Origin: an uncultured Collinsella sp.
GTDB taxonomy: Bacteria; Actinomycetota; Coriobacteriia; Coriobacteriales; Coriobacteriaceae
Assembly: GCA_900540945.1 (NCBI GenBank)
Contig: UQHQ01000004.1
Location: forward strand, 1 to 64,000
Length of the DNA stretch: 64,000 nucleotides
Direction of reading: 5' to 3'
Shown: in pieces, positions 17,633 through 27,487 of the stretch
Numbering within the stretch: the first letter of the stretch is position 1
Layout: each line of letters begins with the position of its first letter
Translations under genes and position numbers: made by a program
The notes under the pieces: generated by a model
Databases searched by the model: none
What the model saw: the letters and a program-made list of their open reading frames with translations, nothing else
What the model was told of the DNA's origin: nothing

Positions 17633-18544
17633 ATGGGTCTGTTTAACGCCGTCATGGCGCTCTCGGGCATGATCGACACGGATGTGATCGAGGACGAGCG
17701 CCTTGCGCGTCATACAAGCTATCGTATCGGCGGCAAGGCCGACCTCTTTGTGACGTGCCATAGCTATCATGCCCTCCGCCGCGCCGTGGCGGTGCTCGAT
17801 CGCGAGCAGGTGCCGTGGGTCATCATCGGCAAGGGCTCCAATCTGCTGGTTGCCGATGGCGGTTATCGCGGTGCCGTCATTTCGCTCGGACGTGAGTTTC
17901 AGCGCACGGTTGTTGCCGATGACGGTTGTACGCTGACGGTCGGTGCGGGCGTGATGTTTGCGCGCCTGGTCAACGATGCCCTGTCGCGTAGCCTCTCGGG
18001 CCTTGAGTTTGCCGTTGGCATCCCTGGCTCGGTTGGCGGTGCGATATCTATGAATGCAGGCACACGGACCGAGTGGATTGGCTCGCTGGTTGAGGATGTC
18101 GTAACGTTTGACCCGGCATCCGGTATCAAGCATTATGCGGGGTCCGAGATCACTTGGGGCTACCGCGAATGTAGCCTTCCCCGCAATGAGATTATCCTCG
18201 AGTGCGTGCTCAAGCTTAAACCGGCGCCCAAGGCCGACATTCGCGAGCGCATGGAGCGGTACCTGACGAGGCGCAAGCGTACGCAGCCCATGGGTCGCGC
18301 ATCCTGCGGGTCGGTCTTTCGCAACCCGCCCGATGCGAGTGTGGGCAAGCTTATCGAGGATTGTGGATTAAAGGGTTTTTCGATTGGCGGCGCGGAAGTT
18401 TCGCCCGTTCACGCTAATTTTATCGTTAATAACGGAACTGCCTCGGCCGATGACGTTGCCGCGGTTATCAGACATGTGCACGGAAAGGTGAGGGAGGCGT
18501 ATGGCATCGAGCTCAGACCGGAAGTTAAATTCCTCGGCTTCTAG
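17633..18544 (+). CDS. murB: UDP-N-acetylenolpyruvoylglucosamine reductase
   Basis: MurB is a FAD enzyme that reduces UDP-GlcNAc-enolpyruvate with NADPH to UDP-MurNAc. The 303 residues fit type II MurB. The FAD domain has TSYRIGGKADLFV, GKGSNLLV and GIPGSVGGAISMNAG. The substrate domain has GYRECSL, the proton-donor serine in GRASCGSVFRNP, and GGAEVSPVHANFIVN. Its last 44 bases overlap ftsQ in another frame, so the two are likely translated together. Confidence 0.95.
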   Translation: MGLFNAVMALSGMIDTDVIEDERLARHTSYRIGGKADLFVTCHSYHALRRAVAVLDREQVPWVIIGKGSNLLVADGGYRGAVISLGREFQRTVVADDGCTLTVGAGVMFARLVNDALSRSLSGLEFAVGIPGSVGGAISMNAGTRTEWIGSLVEDVVTFDPASGIKHYAGSEITWGYRECSLPRNEIILECVLKLKPAPKADIRERMERYLTRRKRTQPMGRASCGSVFRNPPDASVGKLIEDCGLKGFSIGGAEVSPVHANFIVNNGTASADDVAAVIRHVHGKVREAYGIELRPEVKFLGF

Positions 18545-19769
18545 AGCATCGAAACCAACCTTCCGCCGCGCCGGAGGGCGTTCCGGCGCACCGTCTCAGC
18601 CTCAACGTAAATCCGTTATGCCTTCTAAGCCTGCTGGGTCCGTGCGGCCTGCCAAGCGTTCGACTGCCGGTTCGCAGCTTGGCGGACGCCCCGCGGCCAA
18701 AAATGTTGCTCGTCCGGTGGCACGTCCCTCGGTGACGCCCAAACCGGCGATGGGTGCCATACCTTCTCGCCCCATAGCGTCGCCCAAGCCCTCGTTGGGG
18801 GCAAAGGTGACGCGTCCCGGTCGCGCGCTGGGTGCATCTAAGCCACGTATGCTGACGTCGGTGTCGGCCTCCGCAAAACCGCAATCGGGCAAAAAGGGCT
18901 CTAATCCGCTGTCATCGATCGGCGCCCTGGCAAATCATGCGGCGGGTGCCGCTTCTGCCGTTAAGGGCAAGGGCAAAATCGTGGGCGGCATCCTTGCCGC
19001 TCTGGCAGCGCTTGCAGTCGTTGCCGTCGTCGTCATTAACTCTGGCCTGTTCGCCGCTACCGATATTCAGATCCAGGGCAGCGAGCATGTGACCAAGCAC
19101 GATGCCATCCAGCTGATCGATCTGCCCGAGAACACGTCGCTGTTCAATGTGAATCCCGACCAGATCACCGAGGGCCTTAAGCAAAATCCGTGGGTCTCGG
19201 GCGTGGATGTCCAACGTCAATTTCCCCATACGCTCATCATCACGCCGACGGAACGCAAAGTTATCGCAATCGCCTACATTAGCTCCGACGATCTTGCCTG
19301 GGCGATCGGGGACGATGACACATGGATTGCACCACTGTCTACCTCGGTCGATGTTGACGACCAGGGCAATGTCATTACAACGGGGGAGGGTGCCAACACC
19401 CTAAACGGTATCGATGCCGCCCTGGCACTCGCTAAACATTACGGTGCCGTGCTGTTGACCGATGTCTCGGCCGATGTCGCACCGGTTTCGGGGCAAGCCG
19501 TAAATTCCAAGGCCGTCAAGGCCGGCCTGGATTACGTCCGCGGTTTCTCGAGCGAGTTCCTGGGCCAGGTCAAGGATATTTCCACGCCCTCGGTCGAGGC
19601 CATCTCGGCGAATCTCGATAACGGTATCGAGGTGTCGCTCGGAGATTCGGACGACATTGCCAAAAAGGAGCGTATCGTGACCAAGCTGCTTTCGCAGGTG
19701 GAGGGCGTGACGTATATCAACGTTCGATCTCCTGGCAACTATACGTTTAGGAACGCACCGACCTCGTAG
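18501..19769 (+). CDS. ftsQ: FtsQ/DivIB division protein
   Basis: FtsQ is the single-pass scaffold of the FtsQLB complex. It has 422 residues. A very long cytoplasmic N-terminus (about 1-160), rich in Ala, Pro, Ser, Lys and Arg, is followed by a membrane segment (GGILAALAALAVVAVVVINS) and a POTRA domain (about 188-260) with IQIQGSEHVTKHDA and NPWVSGVDVQRQFPHTLII. The long basic tail is unusual. The start, with GGGAGG upstream, lies inside murB. Confidence 0.9.
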   Translation: MASSSDRKLNSSASRASKPTFRRAGGRSGAPSQPQRKSVMPSKPAGSVRPAKRSTAGSQLGGRPAAKNVARPVARPSVTPKPAMGAIPSRPIASPKPSLGAKVTRPGRALGASKPRMLTSVSASAKPQSGKKGSNPLSSIGALANHAAGAASAVKGKGKIVGGILAALAALAVVAVVVINSGLFAATDIQIQGSEHVTKHDAIQLIDLPENTSLFNVNPDQITEGLKQNPWVSGVDVQRQFPHTLIITPTERKVIAIAYISSDDLAWAIGDDDTWIAPLSTSVDVDDQGNVITTGEGANTLNGIDAALALAKHYGAVLLTDVSADVAPVSGQAVNSKAVKAGLDYVRGFSSEFLGQVKDISTPSVEAISANLDNGIEVSLGDSDDIAKKERIVTKLLSQVEGVTYINVRSPGNYTFRNAPTS

Positions 19770-19897
19770 CGTTTTCTGGCCTTTGTTGACGGGGCATACC
19801 GCGCCGTTTATCTGGTTTGTTTGGTTTTCACCGTCAATTATTTGACTGATACGTTCATAATGTGCAAACATAATACGGTTTACCTTTGCATTTACTT

Positions 19898-19923
19898 TCA
19901 ACTTGAAGGTTAATGTGCGCAGG
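19898..19923. promoter_or_regulatory. MerR-like dyad motif upstream of ftsZ (copy 2)
   Basis: TCAACTTGAAGGTT at 19898-19911 and CGCAGG at 19918-19923 repeat, with the same spacing, the block at 5365-5390 (23 of 26 identical). It ends 44 bases before the ftsZ start in the 198-base ftsQ-ftsZ gap, so ftsZ very likely has its own regulated promoter. A small dyad GTCAA/TTGAC also lies at 19833-19846. Confidence 0.65.
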
Positions 19924-19967
19924 GGTCAACCCATGCTATGGCAATAACCTTTGTTCGGAGGACCGAC

Positions 19968-21122
19968 ATGCACGAGACAGAGATCAACAACTACCTTGCC
20001 GTCATTAAGGTGGTCGGCGTCGGCGGCGGCGGTACCAACGCGGTCAATCGAATGATCGAAGAGGGTATCCGCGGCGTCGAGTTTGTTGCCATCAACACCG
20101 ATGCTCAGGCACTCGCGATCTCTGATGCCGATATCAAGGTGCACATCGGCACCGACCTGACCCGCGGCCTGGGCGCTGGCGCCAACCCCGAGGTCGGCCG
20201 TAAGGCCGCCGATGAGTCCCGCGACGACATCGCCGAGGCGCTCGCTGGCGCCGATATGGTGTTCATCACCTGCGGCGAGGGCGGCGGCACCGGTACCGGC
20301 GCTGCCCCCATCGTTGCCGATATCGCGATGAACGAGGTCGGCGCGCTGACCGTCGCCGTCGTGACCAAGCCCTTTACGTTTGAGGGCCGCAAGCGCAAGA
20401 AGAGCGCCGAAGAAGGCATTAAGACGCTTTCCGACTGCGTCGACACCATGATCGTTATCCCTAACGACAAGCTGCTCGACATCGCCGAGAAGAAGACCAC
20501 CATGCTTGAGGCCTTCGCAATCGCCGATGGCGTCCTTTCCCAGGGCACCCAGGGCATCACCGACCTCATCACCGTCCCCGGTATCATCAACCTGGACTTC
20601 GCCGATGTTAAGACCATCATGAAGCAGGCCGGTACCGCCATGATGGGTATCGGTACCGCTTCTGGGGACACCCGTGCCGTCGACGCTGCCCAGCAGGCTA
20701 TTTCCAGCCCGCTGCTCGAGAGCTCCATCGATGGCGCTACGCGCGTCCTGCTTTCCATTGCCGGTTCCAAGGACCTGGGTATTCAGGAGATCAGCGACGC
20801 TGCCGACGTTGTCGCCAACGCCGTCGACCCCGAGGCCAACATCATCTTCGGTACCGTTGTCGACGAGTCCCTGGGCGATCAGGTGCGTATTACCGTCATC
20901 GCTACGGGCTTCTCCGACTCCAACGTCAACCGTCAGGACGAGCTCTTCGCTGCACAGCAGTCCCAGAGCAAGGCCGCTGCTTCTACCGAGCCGCAGCGCA
21001 CCGCTCCTGCCACGAGCCCGGCTCAGGCTGCCCCGACTCGCAACGTCGGTGGTACCGAGCTCCCCAACTTTGGCAACGACCAGTTTGAGCTTCCTGACTT
21101 CCTCAAGCGCGGCAGCTTCTAG
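19968..21122 (+). CDS. ftsZ: Cell division GTPase FtsZ
   Basis: FtsZ is the tubulin-like GTPase that forms the Z-ring. It has 384 residues. The GTP-binding domain has VGGGGTNAVNRMIEEG and the tubulin signature GEGGGTGTGAAPIVA; the T7 loop region has DLITVPGIINLDFADV. A Gln/Ala/Thr/Pro-rich linker leads to the C-terminal peptide ELPDFLKRGSF, which fits SepF binding. CGGAGGA upstream supports the ATG at 19968 over an earlier in-frame start at 19938. ftsA is absent. Confidence 0.98.
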   Translation: MHETEINNYLAVIKVVGVGGGGTNAVNRMIEEGIRGVEFVAINTDAQALAISDADIKVHIGTDLTRGLGAGANPEVGRKAADESRDDIAEALAGADMVFITCGEGGGTGTGAAPIVADIAMNEVGALTVAVVTKPFTFEGRKRKKSAEEGIKTLSDCVDTMIVIPNDKLLDIAEKKTTMLEAFAIADGVLSQGTQGITDLITVPGIINLDFADVKTIMKQAGTAMMGIGTASGDTRAVDAAQQAISSPLLESSIDGATRVLLSIAGSKDLGIQEISDAADVVANAVDPEANIIFGTVVDESLGDQVRITVIATGFSDSNVNRQDELFAAQQSQSKAAASTEPQRTAPATSPAQAAPTRNVGGTELPNFGNDQFELPDFLKRGSF

Positions 21123-21146
21123 TTCGTTTTTCTCAGCGGCCTGTAT

Positions 21147-21176
21147 GGGGTGCGTCCGATTGGGCGCACCCTTTTT
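21147..21176 (+). terminator. Terminator of the dcw cluster
   Basis: GGGTGCG pairs with CGCACCC, followed by CTTTTTG, 24 bases after the ftsZ stop. Confidence 0.9.
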
Positions 21177-21336
21177 GTTGTGTTTTGCCTTTGTAAACGA
21201 AAGCCTCCAATCTCCTTACGTTCCCCTTACGTTTAGCCCCTACCGCTGCGGGTATCCTTTTGATGAAGTATGGCAGCCGTGTGGCACGGACTGCTGCGGC
21301 GTCGCCGCGATACTTGTGTTATTAGGAGGCTTTAGT

Positions 21337-22137
21337 ATGGCAGCACGTGCGGACAGCGTTTCGCGTGTCGACCATGATGGAGTTACGTTGGTAGAGGGCG
21401 CGACGCACGATGTTCGCTTTGCTTTTACCGAACGCGCCGGCGGTGTTTCCGAAGATGCGTACTCCTCACTCAATCTGGGCTCGCATGTTGGCGATGACCC
21501 CTTTGCCGTTCAAGAAAATCGTCGCCGCGCACTCGAGGCCTTGGGTGCCGCCGAGTGCGAGCACAACCTGCTTGTTCCCAATCAAGTACACGGTGACCAT
21601 GTCGTGACGGTGACCTCGAACGGTGCTGATGATCTCGAGAACATTCGCGAGCAGATTGCCGAGGGCTGCGATGCCATCGTCTGCATGGCCCGTGAGGTAC
21701 CCGTGATGCTCTGCTTTGCCGATTGCGTTCCCGTGGTGCTGGTGGCTCCCGGCGGCTTTGCCGTGGTGCACTCTGGCTGGAAGGGCACGATTGCGCGCAT
21801 TTCCGCCAAGGCGTGCCAAGCGCTCTGCGAGGCGGCTGGCTGCAAGCCGGACGACATCTCTGCCTACATTGGGCCCCATATCCTGGGCGACGAGTACGAG
21901 GTGTCCCAAGAACTTATGGATCGCTTTGCCGCCGAGTTCGCGTGCATCGATGCCTCTGCTTCTCGTATGCTCGATCTTTCCGCCGCCATTCGCGAGGCGC
22001 TGATGGACGCCGGCGTCGAGGCGAGCAGCATAGTGGACACCAAGCTTTCCACCGTTCGTCAGAACGACCGCTTTTATTCCTACCGCAACGAGGGCGGCAC
22101 CTGTGGGCGCCATGCTGCGATCGGCGTGATGCTATGA
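21337..22137 (+). CDS. pgeF: Purine nucleoside phosphorylase/laccase-domain protein (YfiH family)
   Basis: This 266-residue protein belongs to the YfiH/PgeF family. In E. coli the member hydrolyses misincorporated L-Ser in peptidoglycan precursors; other members cleave nucleosides. Zinc-site blocks are NQVHGDHVV, the Cys in CFADCVPVVL and HSGWKGTIARI. TAGGAGG about eight bases before the ATG fixes the start. Position after ftsZ is usual in Gram-positives. Its TGA overlaps the pstS ATG (ATGA), coupling it to phosphate uptake. Confidence 0.88.
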   Translation: MAARADSVSRVDHDGVTLVEGATHDVRFAFTERAGGVSEDAYSSLNLGSHVGDDPFAVQENRRRALEALGAAECEHNLLVPNQVHGDHVVTVTSNGADDLENIREQIAEGCDAIVCMAREVPVMLCFADCVPVVLVAPGGFAVVHSGWKGTIARISAKACQALCEAAGCKPDDISAYIGPHILGDEYEVSQELMDRFAAEFACIDASASRMLDLSAAIREALMDAGVEASSIVDTKLSTVRQNDRFYSYRNEGGTCGRHAAIGVML

Positions 22138-22970
22138 GAAAGATCGCATCGGTCCTGAGTGCAGCAGTGCTCACGCTCACGCTGTGCGCCTGCTCCTCGG
22201 GATCTTCTACCTCTTCCATCACCGTTGCCGGCTCTACGACGTGCCTTCCCATTGCCGAGATCGCGGCCGAGGGCTTTAAAGAGGAGACCGGCACCGACGT
22301 GCTCGTCTCCGGCCTTGGCTCATCTGCTGGCATCGAAGCTGTTAGCGCCGGCACCGCCGATATCGCCAGCTCCTCTCGTGGCCTCAACGCCGATGAGCAA
22401 GACCTGGGTCTGACGCCTATCGTTATCGCGCACGACGGCATTGCAGTCATCGTGAACGACGACAACCCGGTCGATAATCTCTCGACCGAGCAGCTCCGTG
22501 ATATTTACGCCGGCAAGATCACCAACTGGAAAGAAGTCGGCGGAGAGGACCTAAAGATTCAAGTTATCAACCGCGACGAGGCTTCCGGTACGCGCGAGGC
22601 CTTCCGCACTATCGTGATGGACGGCACGCCGTTCGATCGTCGCTCGGCTGTTCTTTCGGGTACGGGCCAGGTGCGCGATGTCGTGTCCCGCTCGCGTGGC
22701 GCCATTGGCTACATCTCGCTGGGTTTTGTCGAGAGCCTCAACGCCACGACCTCGGTTAAGGCCGTTTCGGTCAACCATGTCGAGGCATCCGAGAAGACGG
22801 TTGCAAGTGGCGGCTATCCCATCTCGCGCGACCTTTACTTCTTTGTGAAGGGTACGCCTTCGCAGCGGGCGCAGGACTACATTGACTATGTGACGTCCGA
22901 GAAGATGGACAAGCAGATTCGCGAGGCGGGCTTTATTCCCGTCACCAACGACGGAAAGGGGAGTGAGTAA
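22134..22970 (+). CDS. pstS: Phosphate ABC transporter substrate-binding lipoprotein
   Basis: PstS binds phosphate outside the membrane for the PstCAB importer. It has 278 residues. A signal peptide ends in the lipobox LCAC near residue 20. The mature part has ITVAGSTTCLPIAEI, the phosphate-loop type RDEASGTREAF and RGAIGYISLGFV. It starts inside the pgeF stop (ATGA overlap), so no promoter of its own is expected. A pho-box type promoter was not recognised upstream of pgeF. Confidence 0.92.
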   Translation: MRKIASVLSAAVLTLTLCACSSGSSTSSITVAGSTTCLPIAEIAAEGFKEETGTDVLVSGLGSSAGIEAVSAGTADIASSSRGLNADEQDLGLTPIVIAHDGIAVIVNDDNPVDNLSTEQLRDIYAGKITNWKEVGGEDLKIQVINRDEASGTREAFRTIVMDGTPFDRRSAVLSGTGQVRDVVSRSRGAIGYISLGFVESLNATTSVKAVSVNHVEASEKTVASGGYPISRDLYFFVKGTPSQRAQDYIDYVTSEKMDKQIREAGFIPVTNDGKGSE

Positions 22971-22971
22971 C

Positions 22972-23895
22972 GTGGAAGCACAGGAAACCCCCCAGATTGA
23001 GCAGGAGGCTCAGGCGCCCAAAAAGCGTGAGTTGGCGTTGGTGTCGCGCGGCACCTATCTCAAGGAGAAGGCGTTGCAGTGGATCTTCTTTGCCTGCGCG
23101 TTCTTGGCGGTCGTCACCGTCATCCTGATTTTTGTCTTTACCACGTACTCGGCGCTGCCGGTCTTTACCGACATCGGTCTGGCGGACTTCTTTAGCTTTA
23201 CGTGGGCGCCCTCCGAGGGTCACTACGGCATCATGTCGCTGCTGGCGGGCTCTGGCCTGGTGACGGTCGGTGCGCTCGCCATGGGCGTGCCCCTGGGTGT
23301 GGGTACGGCCGTGTATCTGGTCGAGATTGCGAGTAAGCGCGTGCGCAGGCTCATCAGTCCCGCCGTCGACCTGCTGGCGGGCATCCCCTCCATCATCTAC
23401 GGTTTCTTTGGCATGGTCATCATTCGTCCGTTTATCGCACAGCTGACCGGTGGCCTTGGCTTTGGCGCGCTGACGGCGTGGTTCGTGCTTGCCATCATGA
23501 TCGTTCCCACCATCACGACGCTTACCATCGATGCCCTCAATTCCATTCCCATGGGTATTCGCGAGGCGTCCTATGCCATGGGTGCCACCAAGTGGCAGAC
23601 CATCTACAAGGTCGTGCTGCCTGCAGCCAAGCTGGGCATTGTCGATGCAATTGTCCTGGGCATGGGACGTGCCATCGGCGAGACCATGGCGGTGCTCATG
23701 GTCGTGGGCAACGCTCCAGTCATTCCGGATAGTATCGCGAGCCCCATCTCGACGCTCACGAGCCAGATTGCGCTCGACATGAGCTATTCCTCGGGCCTGC
23801 ACCGCTCGGCTCTGTTTGGCATGGGCGTGGTCCTGTTTATCATCTCCGCTGCACTGGTGGGCATCGTCCGTCTGATTTCCAAGAAGAGGGGGTAG
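22972..23895 (+). CDS. pstC: Phosphate ABC transporter permease PstC
   Basis: This 307-residue inner-membrane permease pairs with PstA. It has about six membrane segments after a charged N-terminus. The coupling (EAA-type) loop reads REASYAMGATKWQTIYKVVLPAA, and IGETMAVLMVVGN follows. Two GTG codons are possible (22963 and 22972). AAGGGGAG sits at a workable distance only from 22972. It starts one base after the pstS stop. Confidence 0.93.
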   Translation: MEAQETPQIEQEAQAPKKRELALVSRGTYLKEKALQWIFFACAFLAVVTVILIFVFTTYSALPVFTDIGLADFFSFTWAPSEGHYGIMSLLAGSGLVTVGALAMGVPLGVGTAVYLVEIASKRVRRLISPAVDLLAGIPSIIYGFFGMVIIRPFIAQLTGGLGFGALTAWFVLAIMIVPTITTLTIDALNSIPMGIREASYAMGATKWQTIYKVVLPAAKLGIVDAIVLGMGRAIGETMAVLMVVGNAPVIPDSIASPISTLTSQIALDMSYSSGLHRSALFGMGVVLFIISAALVGIVRLISKKRG

Positions 23896-23898
23896 GCT

Positions 23899-24804
23899 AT
23901 GTCCGATTCTGTTGACCCGACGGTCGATACGACCTCGTCGCGCGAGCGCATCAAGCGTGCCCTTTCCCATGGCAAGAAGGGCCGTATCGACAAGGACCTC
24001 TCCAACAAGATCATGCTCGGCGTGTTTCGCGCCGCGGCCTATATCACCACGTTGGTGTTGGTCGCCATCATCGCCTACGTGGTCATCAACGGTCTGCCGC
24101 ATATCTCGCTCGACTTCATCTTTGGCTGGCCGCAGGGCGTAAACGCCGAGGGTGGCATCTGGCCCACGATCGTCTCGACCATCTACGTGACGGCGCTCGC
24201 CATGCTCATCTGCACGCCGGTTGCCGTCTTGGCTGCGGTCTATCTGGCCGAGTACGCCAAGCAGGGCAAGGTCGTCGACATCATTCGCTATGCTGCCGAT
24301 GCCCTGGCCTCGGTGCCCTCTATTGTTATGGGCCTCTTTGGCTACGCCTTGTTTGTTGAGGCCATGGGCCTGGGCCTTTCGATGGTCTCGGCCGCCCTGG
24401 CGCTGGCGCTTCTGATGCTGCCCATCGTCATGCGCACCACCGAGGAGGCGATCCGCGCCGTTCCGCGCTATATCCGTTGGGGCGCATATGGCCTGGGCGC
24501 CACCAAGTGGCAGGTCGTCTCCAAGATCGTGCTTCCTTCTGCCTTTGGCCGCATCGCCACCGGTATCGTGCTTGCGATCGGCCGCGCCATCGGCGAGACC
24601 GCGGTGGTGCTCTATACCATGGGTCAGGCCATCAACCTGCCTATCTCGCCGCTCGATTCCGGTCGTCCCATGACCGTTCACCTCTATTTGCTTGCCAATG
24701 ACGGCATCAACATGAACGCAGCCTACGGCACTGCGCTTTTGCTGATGGCGATTATTCTGGCCTTCAACCTGTTTGCGCGTTATCTGTCGCGCAAGCGCCG
24801 CTAG
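23899..24804 (+). CDS. pstA: Phosphate ABC transporter permease PstA
   Basis: This 301-residue second permease subunit has about six membrane segments. The coupling loop is YGLGATKWQVVSKIVLPSA, followed by AIGRAIGETAVVLYTMG. It lies three bases after pstC and 12 bases before pstB, all in one operon. Confidence 0.93.
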   Translation: MSDSVDPTVDTTSSRERIKRALSHGKKGRIDKDLSNKIMLGVFRAAAYITTLVLVAIIAYVVINGLPHISLDFIFGWPQGVNAEGGIWPTIVSTIYVTALAMLICTPVAVLAAVYLAEYAKQGKVVDIIRYAADALASVPSIVMGLFGYALFVEAMGLGLSMVSAALALALLMLPIVMRTTEEAIRAVPRYIRWGAYGLGATKWQVVSKIVLPSAFGRIATGIVLAIGRAIGETAVVLYTMGQAINLPISPLDSGRPMTVHLYLLANDGINMNAAYGTALLLMAIILAFNLFARYLSRKRR

Positions 24805-24816
24805 TTAAGGAGTCCC

Positions 24817-25620
<804 letters not shown>

Positions 25621-25712
25621 TCGGTGCGACTAGTCCCAAGCCGATCGGACCTGGTCCGGTGCGTATTCACTGTGCGGGCGGCATGACCGCACCCAACTGA
25701 TTGGAGTGAACC

Positions 25713-26570
25713 ATGCGCAAACTGTTTTCCCGTCAGCTCATCGAGGCCCGTCACGAGATGCTGAGCATCTTCGAGGCCGTTGATCTTGCCCTTCACGACG
25801 CCGTGAAGGCCTATGTGACCGACGACCGCAAGCTCGCCACCAAGACCAAGAAGCGCACGCTTTCGATTGATGCTCGCTGCGCCAACTTGGAGGCCGTGTG
25901 CTACAACCTGATCGCCACGCAGTCGCCGGTCGCCTCCGACTTCCGCTTACTGCAGACGATCATCTACGTCGACTTTAACCTGCAGCGCATGACCGATAAG
26001 GTTCGCCAGATCTGCCGCGCCACGCGTCACATGGTCAAGGCCGACATCTCGCTGCCTCAGGAGCTCGTCGGCACGGTTGAGGCCGAGGCCGAGGCCGTGT
26101 ACCAGGTGCTGGGCTCGTCGCTGTCCGCGCTCGTCACCAACGACATGTCCATCATCTGCAACCTGGCCGTTGAGGATGAGCCGGTACATGCGGCGTACGA
26201 GAAGTTCTTCCGTACCTTTAACCGCATGGACACCGGCGATTTTATGGACGACGACAGCAACTATGACGACCTGCGCCGTGCCATCATGGTTTCGCGCTAC
26301 CTCGATCGCATTGCCTCGATTTCCATCGATGCCGCCTGCCGTCTGACCTTCCTTTTGACCGGACAGCGTATGACTGCCGGCGATATCGCCTGTACGGATG
26401 AGGACGAGCTCGAGAGCATGCGCGTGCCTTCGGGCGAGGGCGTCATTATGAGGCCCGCCGTGGATGCACGCTTTGTTGCCAAGGTGCCCGCTAACGAGGT
26501 GAGCGAGGGTCTTCGCTACCTGTTGGATCATCTTGAGGACGAGGATGATGCCGAGGACGACGAGGAGTAG
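25713..26570 (+). CDS. phoU: Phosphate signalling protein PhoU
   Basis: PhoU is a cytoplasmic helical-bundle protein that restrains Pst and PhoR signalling when phosphate is sufficient. It has 285 residues in two repeated three-helix units; the second contains the metal-site type block RAIMVSRYLDRIASISIDAA. The C-terminus is extended and very acidic (EDEDDAEDDEE). The 92-base gap after pstB suggests same-operon expression. Confidence 0.88.
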   Translation: MRKLFSRQLIEARHEMLSIFEAVDLALHDAVKAYVTDDRKLATKTKKRTLSIDARCANLEAVCYNLIATQSPVASDFRLLQTIIYVDFNLQRMTDKVRQICRATRHMVKADISLPQELVGTVEAEAEAVYQVLGSSLSALVTNDMSIICNLAVEDEPVHAAYEKFFRTFNRMDTGDFMDDDSNYDDLRRAIMVSRYLDRIASISIDAACRLTFLLTGQRMTAGDIACTDEDELESMRVPSGEGVIMRPAVDARFVAKVPANEVSEGLRYLLDHLEDEDDAEDDEE

Positions 26571-26607
26571 GGTACCCCGTTCGTTGAGAGATTGTAAATA
26601 CCTAAGG

Positions 26608-26644
26608 GAGCGCGGCCTTGCGGATGCGGGGCTGCGCTCTTGCG
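26608..26644 (+). terminator. Hairpin at the end of the pst operon
   Basis: GAGCGCGGC pairs with GCTGCGCTC around a 14-base loop, followed by a short T-poor TTGCG tail. It is probably a weak terminator. Confidence 0.5.
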
Positions 26645-26689
26645 TTAGCATGGGACTACTTGTTGTGCTGTTAGCGGAGGCGATTGGCA

Positions 26690-27427
26690 ATGGATAACTA
26701 TTTGAATGTAATGCGCGCTCGCCGCGAGCAGATACTCGAGCGTTTCTATGCCGCGCTCGATCGCGCCGGGAGGCCCCGTGATGCCGCGCGTTTGATTGCC
26801 GTGTCCAAGACCGTCGGCGTCGATGAGACCATCGCGGCCATCCAGGTGGGATATCGCCATTTTGCCGAGAACCGCCCGCAAGAGCTCGTCCGCAAACTTG
26901 CAGGTCTGGCGGATCATCCGGAGCTGCCCGAGGTGCGCTTCGACATGATTGGCAACCTTCAGACCAACAAGATCAACGCGGTGTTGGGCTCGGCCGAGCT
27001 GATTCATTCGGTGGGGTCGCTTCATTTGGCGCAGGCGATCTCGAGCCGTGCCATTCGCAAGATCGAAACTGGCGAGCTCGCCGCCCCCCAGCAGGTGCTG
27101 ATCGAGGTTAACGTAAGCGGCGAGGAGTCCAAGGGCGGTTTTTCGCCCGATGAGATTCGTGGCGCTGCCGGCGAGCTTGCGGAACTTGAGGGAATTTGTG
27201 TGCAGGGCCTTATGACTATGGCCCCTCGGGGGAACAAGGATGTGGCGCGTCGCACCTTTGCCGGGCTGCGAGAGCTGAGAGATGAGCTGGAGGCGGCGCA
27301 TCCCGATCTGAGGCTGCCCGAGCTTTCTTGTGGCATGAGCGAGGACTTTGAGCCTGCCCTTGAGGAGGGCTCTACGCTCGTTCGCCTGGGCAGGGTAGTA
27401 TTTAGCCCGGAGTTTGCAGTAAAATAG
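26690..27427 (+). CDS. yggS: PLP homeostasis protein (YggS/PLPBP family)
   Basis: This 245-residue fold-type III PLP-binding protein belongs to a family that buffers free pyridoxal phosphate; no catalysis is established. The PLP lysine lies in LIAVSKTVGVDETIAA. RFDMIGNLQTNKINAVL (family H-FIGxLQxNK with Asp-Met for His-Phe) and the C-terminal LSCGMSEDFEPAL are typical. GCGGAGG supports the ATG at 26690. It sits just before sepF, as in many Gram-positives. Confidence 0.92.
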   Translation: MDNYLNVMRARREQILERFYAALDRAGRPRDAARLIAVSKTVGVDETIAAIQVGYRHFAENRPQELVRKLAGLADHPELPEVRFDMIGNLQTNKINAVLGSAELIHSVGSLHLAQAISSRAIRKIETGELAAPQQVLIEVNVSGEESKGGFSPDEIRGAAGELAELEGICVQGLMTMAPRGNKDVARRTFAGLRELRDELEAAHPDLRLPELSCGMSEDFEPALEEGSTLVRLGRVVFSPEFAVK

Positions 27428-27487
27428 GGCCCTGAAGTGCGCACTGGTTTACAGAGCGCCTGCACTAAACCGTGAGAGGACACAACC

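Noticed and set aside
18525..18892. Minus-strand frames opposite the 5' part of ftsQ
   Set aside because: They reflect the Arg/Ala/Pro-rich composition of the FtsQ N-terminus and have no start signals.
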